Assembly: GCA_950106755.1 (NCBI GenBank)
Contig: OX467092.1
Coordinates: 8,990,001 to 9,054,000 of the forward strand
Direction: 5' to 3'
Source of the DNA: Climacium dendroides
Taxonomy: Eukaryota; Streptophyta; Bryopsida; Hypnales; Climaciaceae
Length of the DNA stretch: 64,000 nucleotides
Translations under genes and position numbers: made by a program
Notes under the pieces: generated by a model
Databases searched by the model: none
Seen by the model: the letters and a program-made list of their open reading frames with translations, nothing else
Told to the model about the DNA's origin: nothing
In this document: positions 24,701-37,193 of the stretch, in pieces
How the letters are laid out: each line of letters starts with the position of its first letter
How positions within the stretch are numbered: position 1 is the stretch's first letter

Positions 24701-27700
24701 CTTGAAAGGCAAAATGAACCAACGTTAGGCACCCATAGGAATTAACTGTGATTACTACAACCTGGTTGTGCATGCTGATTTACCAAAAGTGGATAAATAA
24801 GCACTCACAAAGCCTCCACCATTTTTTCATATCAATGCATGCTTCCAAGCAATGGAGTGGGTTGTCACATACTAGAGAATGGACAAGGTGCTGCTTGTTT
24901 TGCTCCGCAAGTGGCTATAGGTCGAGTCCAACAGGGCAAGACTTGTAGCTATACGTAGAGCAGAACAAGTAGCATCCTGTCTACTCTCAAGTATTAAAAG
25001 CAGGGCTTGGTCAAAACACATATATATTGGCCAATTTTGAAGGTAGAGTCATACCTGGTAACTCGGTTGCAAATTTTGCACCCTAACAGAGTTGTGAAAG
25101 TGGTAAAATGAGCAAGCCCTACCTTTAACATGACTCTTGTACACTAGATCAAATACAAAAGTCACACTTCCACCCAAATCCAAGGCTATAGGGAACAATG
25201 TTCACCACGGCTTAAATTTTTCAATTTTTATAAAGTGCCAACGTGGCAATATAAAATGTTACACATAATGGTGCTCCAAATTTCAACATTCATTCACATA
25301 TTAGATATAAAAAATATCACATACTTGATAAAATATCTCCACAAATTAGGATTTCATTCAAGCAATAATGAGAAAAAAAGAAGAATATAAAACCTGTTGA
25401 TCATCCAAAAATTGGATGTTGGAGCGCTTAAACCTAGTACACATCACATGTCCAAAATTTCTGATTTCATCCAAAATTTAGTGATTTCTTCCTAGTTTGT
25501 TTTTTTAATTTAAAAAAATTTTGCAAAAAATTTCATAATTTTAGCCATTTTTTAGCATAACTACTTTTTATTTTTTTATTTTTTTGTTATGGTAAGATCT
25601 CTAAAACCTTGCATCTACTATTTGTTTTCATAGTACCATTAGAAAGTTCTTTGCGAGGAGGGATGAATGGACTTTGTTTTGTAAGCATTTGCACATACAA
25701 TGTGAAAATTATGAATTTTTGAGTTATTTTTTAATCTTAAACTATCCAGTCCGTCACTTAGTTACATTCTTGGTGCCATTAGAAACATGAAAAAATCATG
25801 ATGAAAATTGGACCAATGGCACAAGGCAACACCAATTACTATGATTAAAACTTAACATTTTGAACTTCAAGGGAAAAAATTCTTGTGAAAATCACAAATA
25901 TAAATATATTCAATCTCCAATTCACTTTAGAAGGAACTTTGAATTTATTGCTTCAAATTTTATTAAAAAATATCTTGATAGTTGATTTAACCTTGTAATA
26001 TGATCTACATGATCATATTTTACAAATGCTGTTAGATAGTCATCATTAAATTATTTTTCTAGATTGTATTAATATAGGAAAAAAATTGAAAAAATTCAGC
26101 AACAATATGAGATCAAAATTTTAATTCTGACAACAATAGGTTGATGTATTGCAAGAAAAGAGTTGCAAAATACAAAGTATAAAGTAATATCTCTAAAAAT
26201 GATCTAAATAAGAATTTAAACATGGTTTCTATTATTGAAATTCAAAAGTTTCTTTTAATCTTGTTTTTAGTCAAAAGGGGATTCTAGATTATCTTAAAAT
26301 AAATTTTTTGAGCACCATATGGGTGATTGCAAGATGCACTTGTCCTTTTTGTCCCTTTAGCTTTCAACATGTAGTTTAGTGCTCAAACTTTTGTGTTATA
26401 CATCCGTCTTCAATTGAATTTGAAATGAAGGTACATGTAGTAGTTGTAAACATTAAATTTTTTGAATTTTAAATTATTTTACTATTCTAAAATTGCCCCC
26501 AATTGGATGTTTACCTTGGCCATTGGAGGGGGGGTAGTACTATTTCCAACCCAAAAATGTAAATTTGAATTTCAAAATTGAGATAGAAGAACTTCAACCA
26601 AAGTTACAAAAGTCTACTAATAGATTTTCTAAAAACAATAAAGTTTTCACCTTCCACATGTACTCAAAGTTACTACCTTTGTACACATGTAGAGAATACA
26701 AATTTTTTTTCCAAAAATGAAAATGGTTGAAAAGAAGCATCTTTGAGGTAGAAAAAATGATATTTCAAAGTTTCTTTTTAAATTTTCTTACTATTTTCTA
26801 AAAATCAAATTTCAAAATATCTATTTTTTGCATTTTCTACCATTCTTTTTCTATGCATAACTTTTAGAGATAAATTTTTTTAGGCCTAAATTTTCATTCA
26901 TACTATTTTGAATGCTTTACAAATTATCCATAATTTATTTCATTTAAAAAGTTTATTCTAAAAGTCATAATATTCAGAGTACTACGTCACTTTGAGATAA
27001 AAGTGGTTGTTGTTTCTTGCGACGGTTTATATGAATAAACTACATATTTACAGTGGATTGTATCCAAAATTGACCCCTAATCCTTATAAATGGAAGCTGT
27101 GTAGTACAGTTCTAAGCAAAAACTCATGTAACTTTCTTCCAAACTTATTAATTAGAGAAGTGCAAGAGTTGTCCAAAAAAGTATCAATAGAGGAATTTTA
27201 TTGATAGATTTATTACTTTTTGAGGTTTTATCTTCAAAATTGCAGATTTTTTTTGTTGAATTTTACAATTCTCAACAAATTATTTATTTAATAAAGTTTT
27301 ATATGACTTTTTTGCCTTGTATTGTACATTTTAGGCAAGAGTTTGTAGGGACCAATTTTAGGAAGACATCACAATTATATGTTATCACCTTAGTATCATC
27401 AACCGTGAAGGAACATAACGACATGTGATATGCATCCACTTGTCATCACCTTGTTGTAATGTGGAAAACATATGACAATAACACTAATACTTAAAGCAAG
27501 GGAATAGTAGATGAGAATTCAATATAATGTTCAGGATATTATTTGAGTTTTACTAGATATTATTCTTTATTTCCTATATCAAACAAGTTCTTTAAGTACC
27601 GAGTTTGGATATTTTTCCTATTTTTTTACCCTAAACATAAATTTTATAGATATTTTCACAAGTTTTTTTTGCCAATGTTAACAAATTGCAACAAAGTTCT

Positions 27701-28344
27701 TTTCCAATTCCATTACCTAACTTTGAATTGGCTATGTTGTTTTTTCCTAAATAGTGGTTCAATATCTATAAAAGTGGGCCTTTTTAAAGGCATTACTGAT
27801 TCTAAACCACTATCTATACTCAAAAGCTACTATTATATGAGTCTAGGATTGTGAACCCATAAGCTTAGAAGACTATTTACCTGTATTATAGGGGTCTACA
27901 TTATAAAAAACTTCTTTGATTATAATGCAATTATGTTGAAGATACCTGCGTTATAGGTGTTTATATTACAAGGGCCTTCAATAATTGTAGGATATCTACT
28001 TATACATATGCTCAAGGCTCACATGCTTGCATTTTCACCCTCACACACTAGCATCCTTAATCTTCACTTTAGGTACATCTCCAAAATCAATTATATATCT
28101 ATGTGGAAGAAACCATTTTCAATCGAGATTTGTTTCTTCATAATTTTTATATATGGTATCTAAATGTCACATCCTTTGGTGCATTGGGACCTCCTTTCAC
28201 ATGCTAGTGAGGAAAGGAGGAAAATTTGATCGATCTAATAATAGTAAATAAGTAGTCACATTAGCAAAAGTAGCGATATGAAAGGTACTCGCTATTCATT
28301 TCATACAACTGCCTTGGATCTATAGTCACTTCTAAGTCATCTTA
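21779..28344. other. long AT-rich intergenic tract, no genes recognised
   Basis: I see no gene or tRNA here. Frames are short and no transposase motifs appear. 27865-27970 contains a diverged 70-bp duplication ('ACCTGTATTATAGGGGTCTA' and 'ACCTGCGTTATAGGTGTTTA'). The stretch 22190-24200 is slightly less AT-rich and may be very old transposon sequence. Confidence 0.4.
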
Positions 28345-29322
28345 ACCTCTGAACGTCACAGGGGATGAAAAACGTCCTCGTAGCCTAAAAGTCAAATTCA
28401 AAGGGTTGTAACTTTTTCATCCAATCTCCAAGTTCAATAAAACTTGTTGGAGAAGTTGTGCATACTAGTCTAGTTTGTGTGATAAAATTTTCAAATCAAT
28501 AAAATATGTATAATAGATTTGGGAGTCAATCGAAGTTCATAGGTTCAATTTGACCTCGCCAAATTGCATTTGATGGTTGCAACTTTGGGGGCTTGTATTT
28601 TTGTAATCTAATGTTTGTTTTCAATAAAAAAATTTGTTGGATTTTGTTTCCACTGAAGTCTAATTATTATATTACAGTTTTCATGTCAATTTGAGTTGTT
28701 TCGAATGATTGGAAGCAATTCAAAGTTAAAAAAATTCATACATTGGTGGATTCTAGTGAACTTCGGCAGCCTATAATTTCTTCATACAATGTCCAAATCC
28801 AATAATACATGTTGTTAAAGTTGTGCATACTAGTATGGTTTGTGTGGTTAAAATTTCATAGCAATCCAAGAAGTTATGAGTGATTGAGAAGCAGTTTAGT
28901 AGTAGGTTTAGTCATAGATGTGATTTTTTGTTACTTTTTTCATTGTTTTTTGACATTTCAAATCCATTTTGCGGACACAATGATTCATTTGAATGATATT
29001 TTTTTCAACAAATTGTATATATTTTGGTTTTGAATCACTTTGTAGCTTAAAGTTTTTTCATTTGAGTAGGTTTAGAAATCGAATTTCACCTCCAAATGTG
29101 TTTTCGAGAAAATTTCAGCACCTTTTTTCAACACTAAAACATTATAATCTTTCAATCTATACGGTCAAATGACCCCAAATTTATTCCACACCATCTACAA
29201 CATGCACACTACAATATTGTATGGTTGAGATCTTCATACCATCTCTAATTTTGACTTTTCAGACTTTGCAAAGATAGGCAGTTTGTAAGCCTGGTTGGAC
29301 CTTTGGCGATGAGGGGTTAAGC
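28345..29322. mobile_element. family F element, about 1 kb, CTTAACC-type inverted ends
   Basis: The left end CTTAACCTCTGAACGTCAC faces a right end whose complement reads CTTAACCCCTCATCGCCAAA. The interior carries two diverged copies of a 100-bp block ('AAGTTGTGCATACTAGT', then 'GGTTTGTGTGGT') near 28440-28490 and 28815-28855. A related block lies at 34620-34730. No coding capacity is visible. Confidence 0.5.
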
Positions 29323-29760
29323 TAAGGTCAACCAGCCCAATTCCATTCACCATCTAATTCCATCTCCCTACTTTGGGCCTCAATTCTGTTCATAAAAACA
29401 TCCAAATCCATTCATTTTTTGGTAGAATCAATGCATTGATGCCTATATGGGTTAACGTGTCAATCTTTTATTAGTGAGTACTTACGTGCCATTAGATATA
29501 TGGAAAGGTGGTTATGGTTTTTCCATGGGACATTCACAACCTCACTCTATGGACAGTTTCGTAATTTCAGGGCAGCCCACTTCAAAAATTCACAGAAATT
29601 ACAATTTTAATCAGAAAATTATAATTCCACTTGGGTTTGATTTGCAGAAAAAGCGTGCACCTCTTAAAAATATGTGCCCCTCTTGGAGATCTTGGAGTTG
29701 ACCCTCGGATATTCAGATTGCAGATTGCAAATCAGGGTGGTAATAGGTTTTGTCTACCTG
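29320..29760. mobile_element. MITE family A, copy 3
   Basis: A 440-bp copy that matches 18298-18722 in order: 'GGTCAACCAGCCCAATTCC', a middle with 'CACTTCAAAAATTCACAGAA', 'ATAATTCCACTTGGGTTTG', and the end 'GCAAATCAGGGTGGTAATAG'. It begins directly where the family F element ends. Confidence 0.7.
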
Positions 29761-30299
29761 ATCGCCTAACCATAATCTTTGTCCATCAGAGTACTGCTTG
29801 GGCTGTGCAGGGACTGCATCTGTGGTACGTGTTGCTTGAATGGAGGTCGACCCAGGCCACCAGCAATTGGTCCTTTTGGAGAGGACTCTTGTCAGCAACT
29901 CACTCAGATCAGGTCCTTTGACTCTATTCCTTTGCGCTTCTGCTCATCTGCTGTGCTACCCAAAATCAGGTAGCTTGCAAAGCTCGTGGGCGTACTTTTT
30001 TTTTTACTTTTTTAAATTTTATTTCTGTTTTTGAAACAAGCGTCTTCAACAACACACTGCAAGGGTTTCCGTCAGGTAGAGAGGTTGATTTCACGCCAGG
30101 ATAAATCACCTGTCACTCCCAGGTATCAAACCTGCAACCACTCCATTCGGTTTCGGTACCTATTTATTTATTTTTTTAACAAATGGAAAACACCACTGCA
30201 TTAAAAAAAAATTGGACACAGATAAAATCATGAAGAGATAAAGAACTTGAAAAAGAAAGAAAGGAAAAGAGAACAGAAAGAAAGGGGCTAAATTAAAAG
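29761..30299. other. intergenic, no gene seen
   Basis: A stretch of mixed composition (29760-30160) without a frame I can identify, followed by A-rich DNA. Confidence 0.35.
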
Positions 30300-30575
30300 A
30301 GCACAAAGGTGGGGCCCCTTCTCCTCAGACGGAGTGAACAGACGGAACCCCCCACTTGTCCTTGAGGGAAGATGTATTTTTTTTTTGCACACATGATAAA
30401 ATTTGCAAATTTTGAATTCATATTTGCAATCAGAGGTCCCAAATTAGCTAGGAAAGGTGGATAAGGTAAAATAATCAAACACAAAATAAGAATTCTTATT
30501 TTTACATGCACCCGTGGAATGATTTTGGGGGATGAGCAAGGGGTTAGTCGTGGGGTTAGTTCACCCCCAACCTTC
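30300..30575. mobile_element. MITE family G, copy 1
   Basis: A GC-rich-ended element resembling 62680-62940. Both contain the core 'CCCAAATTAGCT' or its complement, 'TTTGCAATC' or its complement, and an end of the type GTTAGTTCACCCCCAACC. This copy is more diverged. Confidence 0.5.
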
Positions 30576-32156
30576 TATTCTAGATGATGGTGTCCATGCA
30601 TCTACTAGCTAAAACTGAGGATCAAAGCCATATAGTGTCAAACTTCGACTAGATGATATTTGCATGTTGAGGTTGATGACAAATTTTGATTTGGAACAAA
30701 CTACATTTTTTTGGGTCAACATAGTCATTTTGGGCTGCTTAATACAAATGGAATTTTTATTTTCTTCTTTGAAATTTTCACACAACATGTACCTAAGGTG
30801 TAGCTTTAAGGTCCAACAAATTTTGTAACTTTTGACTACATGGTTTAAAGGTTATTCTACAATATGTAATTTACTTTTAACTATGGCCAGCCACGACAGT
30901 TCAAAAAAATTATTGAAAAATCACATTTTTAAGAAATAAAACTTTGAAATTGATTCTCTAGATTTACTCATCCATGGAAAGCTTTGAATCCTTCCATTTT
31001 GATTAATGAGATGAAAGTAATGAAGAGTTTTAGTTTGTGGGTAGTTATGGAAATCTATTTTAAAATAAATTTGAAGTCCTTTATTGTACTCAATTTTCAT
31101 ATTATTTTGAAGAAAAAAAATCATAGGATGCAGATTATTTATTACAACATTGCAACCATAGGAATAGGCATTTTTCAAGTCTATAATTAAATTTTTATGA
31201 ATTTAGTATTTTGAATCCTTCTCTATTTCTTTTTACTTACTATATTTCTCCTATATCTTGTACAATTTCAAATGATCTAAATTTTTTTAAGCATGTAGCC
31301 AACTTGCCTTCAAGAATGAACCCAAAAAAGTACCACCATTTTGGACATTTTTTCATACAAAAGTGACCTTATAAAGTGTAGCTGCCCAGTATTTTGTGGT
31401 TCTCCAAAATGGATTTTTGTCACTTCAAATACTAATATCTTGCAATCTACATAGTATAAATTTCTAAAGTTTTTAATAAATTGTGTCAAACTAATGTACT
31501 ACAAGATCCCATGATTACATGTGTCCACAAATGTTGTTGTTTTTCTATAATTTGGTACTTGTACTAATAATGGTAGTTTTGGAGTGTTTTTGGTGAAAAC
31601 ATATTAAAAAATCTTTAGAAATTAATGACGAATGTTGTGAAAAGTACACTTCATCCACTATTTTAGGGTTTAGTGTACCCTAAACTCCTAAAAAGTCAAA
31701 CAACATTTTTTTGGCAAGATTGCAATTTTTGACAACTCACAAAGAAAAAACTATTCATTAATTTTTTTCTAAATTCGGGGATGAGAATCACCTTTCTACT
31801 CCAACATATTTTCATACAATTGGATTTGGGCATACAAAATTATACGGGAAAATATCATTTTTGATGGACAAGAGATAGCATGGGTAGGATTATATATACT
31901 AGAGCGAAAATTTCATCACAATGTCCAAAGGAGCAGACCAAGATCTCGGGCAGATTTTCGGAACGGATTGGAAATGAGTTGCTTCTGATATTTTGGGGGG
32001 GTCAATAAATTTAGGACAGAGTACAAGGACTGCAAGAGTGGGTAGAAAGAAGGTTCCAATATGAAATAAAAGTTTTTAAAAAACTTAGCATTAAATTCAA
32101 ATAATTCAGCATCTTTAACCCATAGCTTCGAAAGTCATTTACTACATGTGGAACAA
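30576..32156. other. intergenic, no gene seen
   Basis: AT-rich DNA without recognised coding or repeat structure. Confidence 0.35.
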
Positions 32157-32760
32157 GATGAAAAGACAAATTCTTTATACAAGTGAGGTGGTAGGTGGTA
32201 AAACAATCAATGTGAGATTTGTAAATTAGGATCAATGGGAGTTCACTCTTAATTAAGTCAAAAGCAAGAATTGTGTTGAAAGTAGAATTTCAAACCTCAT
32301 TTAGGCATAGTAAAATAATTTTTTTCAAAAAACTTTGAACTTAGTTAATGTGAAAAATCAAACAAAATTTCAACTTCCAAAATCCGTTTGAGATTTTGAG
32401 CCTCCAATCAAAAATTGTGGACCAAGTTCAAAGAGAGGTTGAAAAGGACATTTCTTTGACATTTTCAAGCATCTTTTCTAATTTTTTTCCCATAACTTTT
32501 GATTGGAGGCTCAAAATCATAAATGGTTTTTTGGAGATGAAATTTAGTTTGGTTTTTAAAAATTAATTTACTTCAAAGTTTTTAAATAAAAGGTTATTCT
32601 ACTATGCCCAAATGAGGTTTGAAATTCTATTTTTACCACAAGTTTTATTTATAACCTAACTATAAGTGGTTGAACTCCCACTAATCTTAATTTACATATC
32701 CCACATGGGTTGTTTTACCTTTACCTCCCCTCTTGTATAAAGAACCTGTCTTCTCCACTC
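32157..32760. mobile_element. foldback MITE with about 290-bp inverted arms
   Basis: The left arm (32157-32440) and right arm (about 32480-32760) are inverted copies. From the outside in, the pairs are ATTCTTTATACAAG against GTTCTTTATACAAG, GGTAAAACAA on both, ATGGGAGTTCA against GTGGGAGTTCA, GAATTTCAAACCTCATTT on both, and GAGCCTCCAATCAAAA on both. Only about 40-60 bp is unpaired in the middle. No coding capacity. Confidence 0.8.
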
Positions 32761-35700
32761 TATATAGGCAAATTAATTGACTTTTAAAGATAATATGATA
32801 TACATGCTAAATATTTTTATTTTTTTGAATTTAGTGTCAAGCTTATTAAAATAATATTTCATGGAATAGGAGAATATCTTCATGGAATAGGAGAATATCT
32901 TCATGCACAAGGAGAACATGGGTGTTCAAAGGACATGGTATGTGGAAAACTTATCCAATGTTATTGAATCATGCACAACAAACCTTGACTTGACTTCTTC
33001 CTACTTAATATGCCCAATTGCACTTGAGTTGAGCTTGAGTCAAAGATTGATCAAGCTTGCCAAAGCCACAAACTTTTAGTGACTACCCTTCCCTTTCTTC
33101 AAGGGCTAGTTGAAACTTAGAACTCCAACATTAAGATTTTGAAGAAATTACTGTACATATAAGCCAAAAATTGTTGAAAAAACAATTTTGTATGAGAATT
33201 TTTTTGAAGCTAGTTCCCTATTGGAATTTTTAGGTACATGTTTCTCAATTTGAAATGTTATGAAAATTTTGAATATGTGACCAATACTTTCACAAAAAAA
33301 ATTCAAGCAAAAATTGAATATTAACTTATGCAAAAGCCACCCTACATTTTTCCAACTTCAAACACTATAAACTCACAATTTGTGTGGTCAAAACCTCTCA
33401 TTTTTTTTACTACATTGTGAGAAGTAGTCTATCACAAGATGCAACAAGATTTCATTCATCATTTTTTGGAGGCCCTTGAAATCAAAACAAACCATTTTGA
33501 GTGTTTTTTAGTGAAATTTAGTCACAAAACTTTAGAGGTTAATATTCATTTGAAGAAGCATTTGAAAAAATCATTATATATATATATATATATAATGTTT
33601 TACATATTTGGAGTATCTTCCATTATTTATCATTAATTCTCAAAAGTAATCTTATTGTCATTAGTTTGGACACTCGAGATAAGAGGTTAATTAATGATCT
33701 AGAATGTGCACATTCAGAACAAAAAGAAAGGAACTAAGCTTAAGGTGGAACTACCTAATACCACCATTTACCCAATTATGCCATCTACAAGTTCCTCCCA
33801 TTTCTATCATTGACCCATCTACAACCACAATCTTATTAATCCTTCATCACGATGGCAATGTACTTGGATAGCGGACACATTAGCCCACACTTCAACAATT
33901 GACTTCTTTCAAACAAATTCAATCTTTGAAAAATATGAGAGTCAACAAATAGCTTCTCCAAAGTATTTAGATAGCAAATCTGTGTGGTAATGGGCAGTTC
34001 TACCTTATCTCTAGTTTATTTGTATAGTTCAATTGAACCTAAGGTAAACTACTAAATGCAAACACCTAGAAAATCACCCAATATAGTTTAACATCAATTC
34101 ATGACAAACTTTTGCTAATAAATGAGATCAAGACTTCATTAGGTTAGTTAGTGGCCAAAATAAATGCTTTGGGTGATGGTGATGGAGTTAATAGTGACTC
34201 CTTTAGTAACTTCTACCTTTCTATTGTAAATTTTATTACAAGAACTAATTTTTTTAATCCTTTGTGTCATGGCCATGTTAGGAAGCACTATGATTGCTCT
34301 TATTTGTAGTAAGATGACTATTATAGGTACAATTTTGGGTGGTTTGGGGTAGTCTAAAGACTGTTTTGAACCAATTAGGTAGCACACTTCAAAAATTCAT
34401 AACAAATTTATAATTTATCGAAAAATAAAAAATTTATACTTTATCAAAAAATTAAAAAATTCAATTTCTCTCTTCATTTCTCATGTTTGTCTTCATATGG
34501 GGGAAAAAAAATTTAATTTCTTTCAAAAATGTCAACAAAGCAAAATAGACATTCTGCCTGTTTACCTTAACCCCTCATTGCCGAAGAGGACCAGAAGTGT
34601 TCTCATATAGTTTCAAGTCCAATTCAAAATGCTGTAACTTTTGCATCTGATGTCCAAATTCAATAAAATTTGTTGCAAAATTTGCACTATCTTGTCTAGT
34701 TTATGTGGTACAATTTTCAGATCAGTACCCAGACAGAACTCAGACTGTTTGTTGCAGAGAAGCTCCCTCAGGTTTTCTGCTTGTTATTTTATGACAGCAA
34801 ACTCAGTGGAAATTCACAGGGAGACATATATTCCATGACAGGAAGCACACAGACATGAACCCAATGCACAAGCTAAGTCAGAATGCAAAATCCAAGACTT
34901 TCATTGAGAATCCCGATGCCCATGCTGGTCGAGCAGCCATCCAACAGCCTCTCAATTAAAAAGACGCAATTCAATGTAGTACTGATTTAACCCCTAACCC
35001 CTAAGGAGCAATGGTCTTTTTTCCATCAAAATCCACTCAGAACTGTCATTTCTGCTGCAAAGAGATTTTTTTTTTTAAATTACATATTTTATCGTAAGAT
35101 CTTGTACTACACTAGTATAAGAATGTGTGGGAAAAATTTCAAATTTTTTTACCTTGTAGATTGCAAGATATTTGCTTTTAAAGTGAAGAAAACAAGGTTT
35201 TTTACACTTTAATCAACTAGATTTTTTGGCTTTGAATCTTCTTAGTTTAAAATTTTTGCGCTATTGATATTGATTTTCTTATTTTTAATGTTGAAGAATT
35301 GAGTTGAGAATCTAAGAAAAAACTCAACAAAAAAACACTTAAATTTTCATTCATAAAAAAATTATTAAGTAGAAGTAGGTTAAATTGTTAATAGCTCTAA
35401 GATGGAATTGAATCACAATAATCCTAACATTGAGATTGTTCTAGCAAGCAAACTAAACCCTTTCTAATAGTTTTTTTGAAAAATTATAAAAATTGCATTC
35501 AAAAATAATTTTTCCAAGAAGATGCTTAGATTGTCCCCCAAACAAGATTGTCCGTAACTTTCTCATCGCTACAGTAGTCCAAGTAGAATGAATCAAAGCT
35601 TTAGACGTAAACTAAAAATACAATCTTTGAGACAAAAATTAAAAATTAATAAAATTCAACTTTTTGTGATTTTTTTTACTCATAGTAGCAAACTTTTGTT

Positions 35701-36440
35701 CCCATGTACAAATTGAAATAAAACTTATATTCCCCCAAAGCTAATTTTATTTTCTATCTTCAAGAAAAATTTCAAAAAATCATGTCAAAAATTGAGATCA
35801 CACAAATCTCCCCCAAATCCCAAGAGTCCTCTATAAGGACTTTGGGACTTCATGGATTAAGATAAATTAATTATCAAGCTCATACATAGAAACACACCAA
35901 CATTTTATAGGCACATACAATGATTTCCTAACATGTCTCACATAGACATGAAGGAATACAAATGACGAGTAATAAATCCCTCTTGCTCAATTACACCCAC
36001 AACATTTCTTAAAGTCTCAAAATAGCACCTCCAAAAAAAGAATAACCAATTGAGAGCCATCATCCCCCCTTATGAGAAGAAACCTTATGCATGCCCAAAA
36101 ATTTGTAAACACCTAATTAACTCCGAAAGGATGAGACCTATCACCAAAGATACTTTGTCAAAAATGAAACCATTTTTGAACCAGTTGGTGCATTCTTCAT
36201 TTCTATAATGATTTACAAAATCATCCATCAAGTCATCCATTGGCCACTTTTTTGCCTGTACGTCCTTACAGGGGGTTTAGAGATGACCCATACTCCTCTG
36301 CCATACTTCTGGAGCCATTCTAATTCTGTATTTCTCTTATATTATCATGATGCTGGATTCTATCTGACACCCCACATTGCCAAGAGTTGACAAAACCCAC
36401 ACATCGATCCACAAAGCGCAGTGTGCACGCTTGCATTCAG
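32761..36440. other. intergenic, no gene; scattered repeat fragments
   Basis: Contains a 21-bp direct duplication at 32859-32900 ('CATGGAATAGGAGAATATCT'). A (TA)n tract runs from 33575 to 33594. A family F-related fragment at 34563-34740 begins CTTAACCCCTCATTGCC. No gene is recognised. Confidence 0.45.
33575..33594. repeat. (TA)n microsatellite
   Basis: Ten TA units in a row. Confidence 0.9.
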
Positions 36441-36479
36441 ATTCATCTCAAACCAACAACGAAAAGCCAAAGCAAAACA

Positions 36480-37085
36480 CAGATCTAGGGTAGAGGATAC
36501 CCAAACCATTGTTACGCCCTGTTACCAGCAGCAACGATTCACTTCCAATACACACCCCGTAGGACTTCGACGAGGCAGAAATACAAAGTAACGAGAACAG
36601 GCGTAAGCATCGACACTTGATTACACGAAAGGGGTGCGCATTTACAACAGATTGGATATGCGATGGATCGAACCAACACATCGTTAGAGAAAAGCAAAAG
36701 CCAAGCACATTAGTTTCGAAATTCGAATGTGGAGTCTAGGTCACTAGGATACTTGAAACCACTGACAAGCCCTGTTTCCACCAACACCAACGAATAGCTT
36801 CCAATCCACATGCACGGTAGGACTTCGACAAGCGAGGAACGCAAAGGTCCAAGAACAAGCCTGTGCATTGACACTTGATTGACTACACAAAAAGGGGGGG
36901 TGCGCAATTCATTACAACAGAATGATTCTACAAGGAAACATACCACCTGATCGTTACAAAAAGAACAAGTGTGTGCATTGACACTTGATTGATTACACAG
37001 AAGGGGGGTGGGGGGTGGGGGGTGGGGTGCAATTACAACGGAATAATTCTACAGGGAAACATATCAACTCAGTGATCGTTACAAC
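36480..37085 (-). repeat. three degenerate direct repeats downstream of the TIP gene
   Basis: Blocks at about 36480-36690, 36750-36950 and 36962-37085 share, in order, a 'GTAGGACTTCGAC.AG' segment (first two only), 'GCATTGACACTTGATTGA', a G-run followed by TGCGCA/TGCAAT, 'TTACAACAGAAT' and 'GATCGTTACAA'. The G-run grows from 4 to 7 to 22 G across the copies. They lie 110-710 bp past the aquaporin stop codon, so the nearest may be in its 3' UTR. Confidence 0.75.
37003..37027 (+). repeat. G-quadruplex-type tract G6-T-G6-T-G6-T-G4
   Basis: Four runs of 4-6 G are separated by single T residues on the plus strand. This is an exceptionally strong quadruplex-forming pattern. It lies 167 bp past the TIP stop codon, on the template strand for that gene, so its transcript would be C-rich. 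Confidence 0.9.
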
Positions 37086-37193
37086 AAGGCGACAGCCGCA
37101 TGTTTACTTGTAGTAAGTAACATGTTTGCGCTTGCCTACTCGAAATTTTCAAGTCTCCGTCTCTCGGAGAACCTCGAAGATGGTTTTCTTTCT

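Noticed and set aside
34563..35010. Complete family F element between two CCCCT-rich ends
   Set aside because: The two ends are in direct rather than inverted orientation, so only a left-hand fragment is supported.
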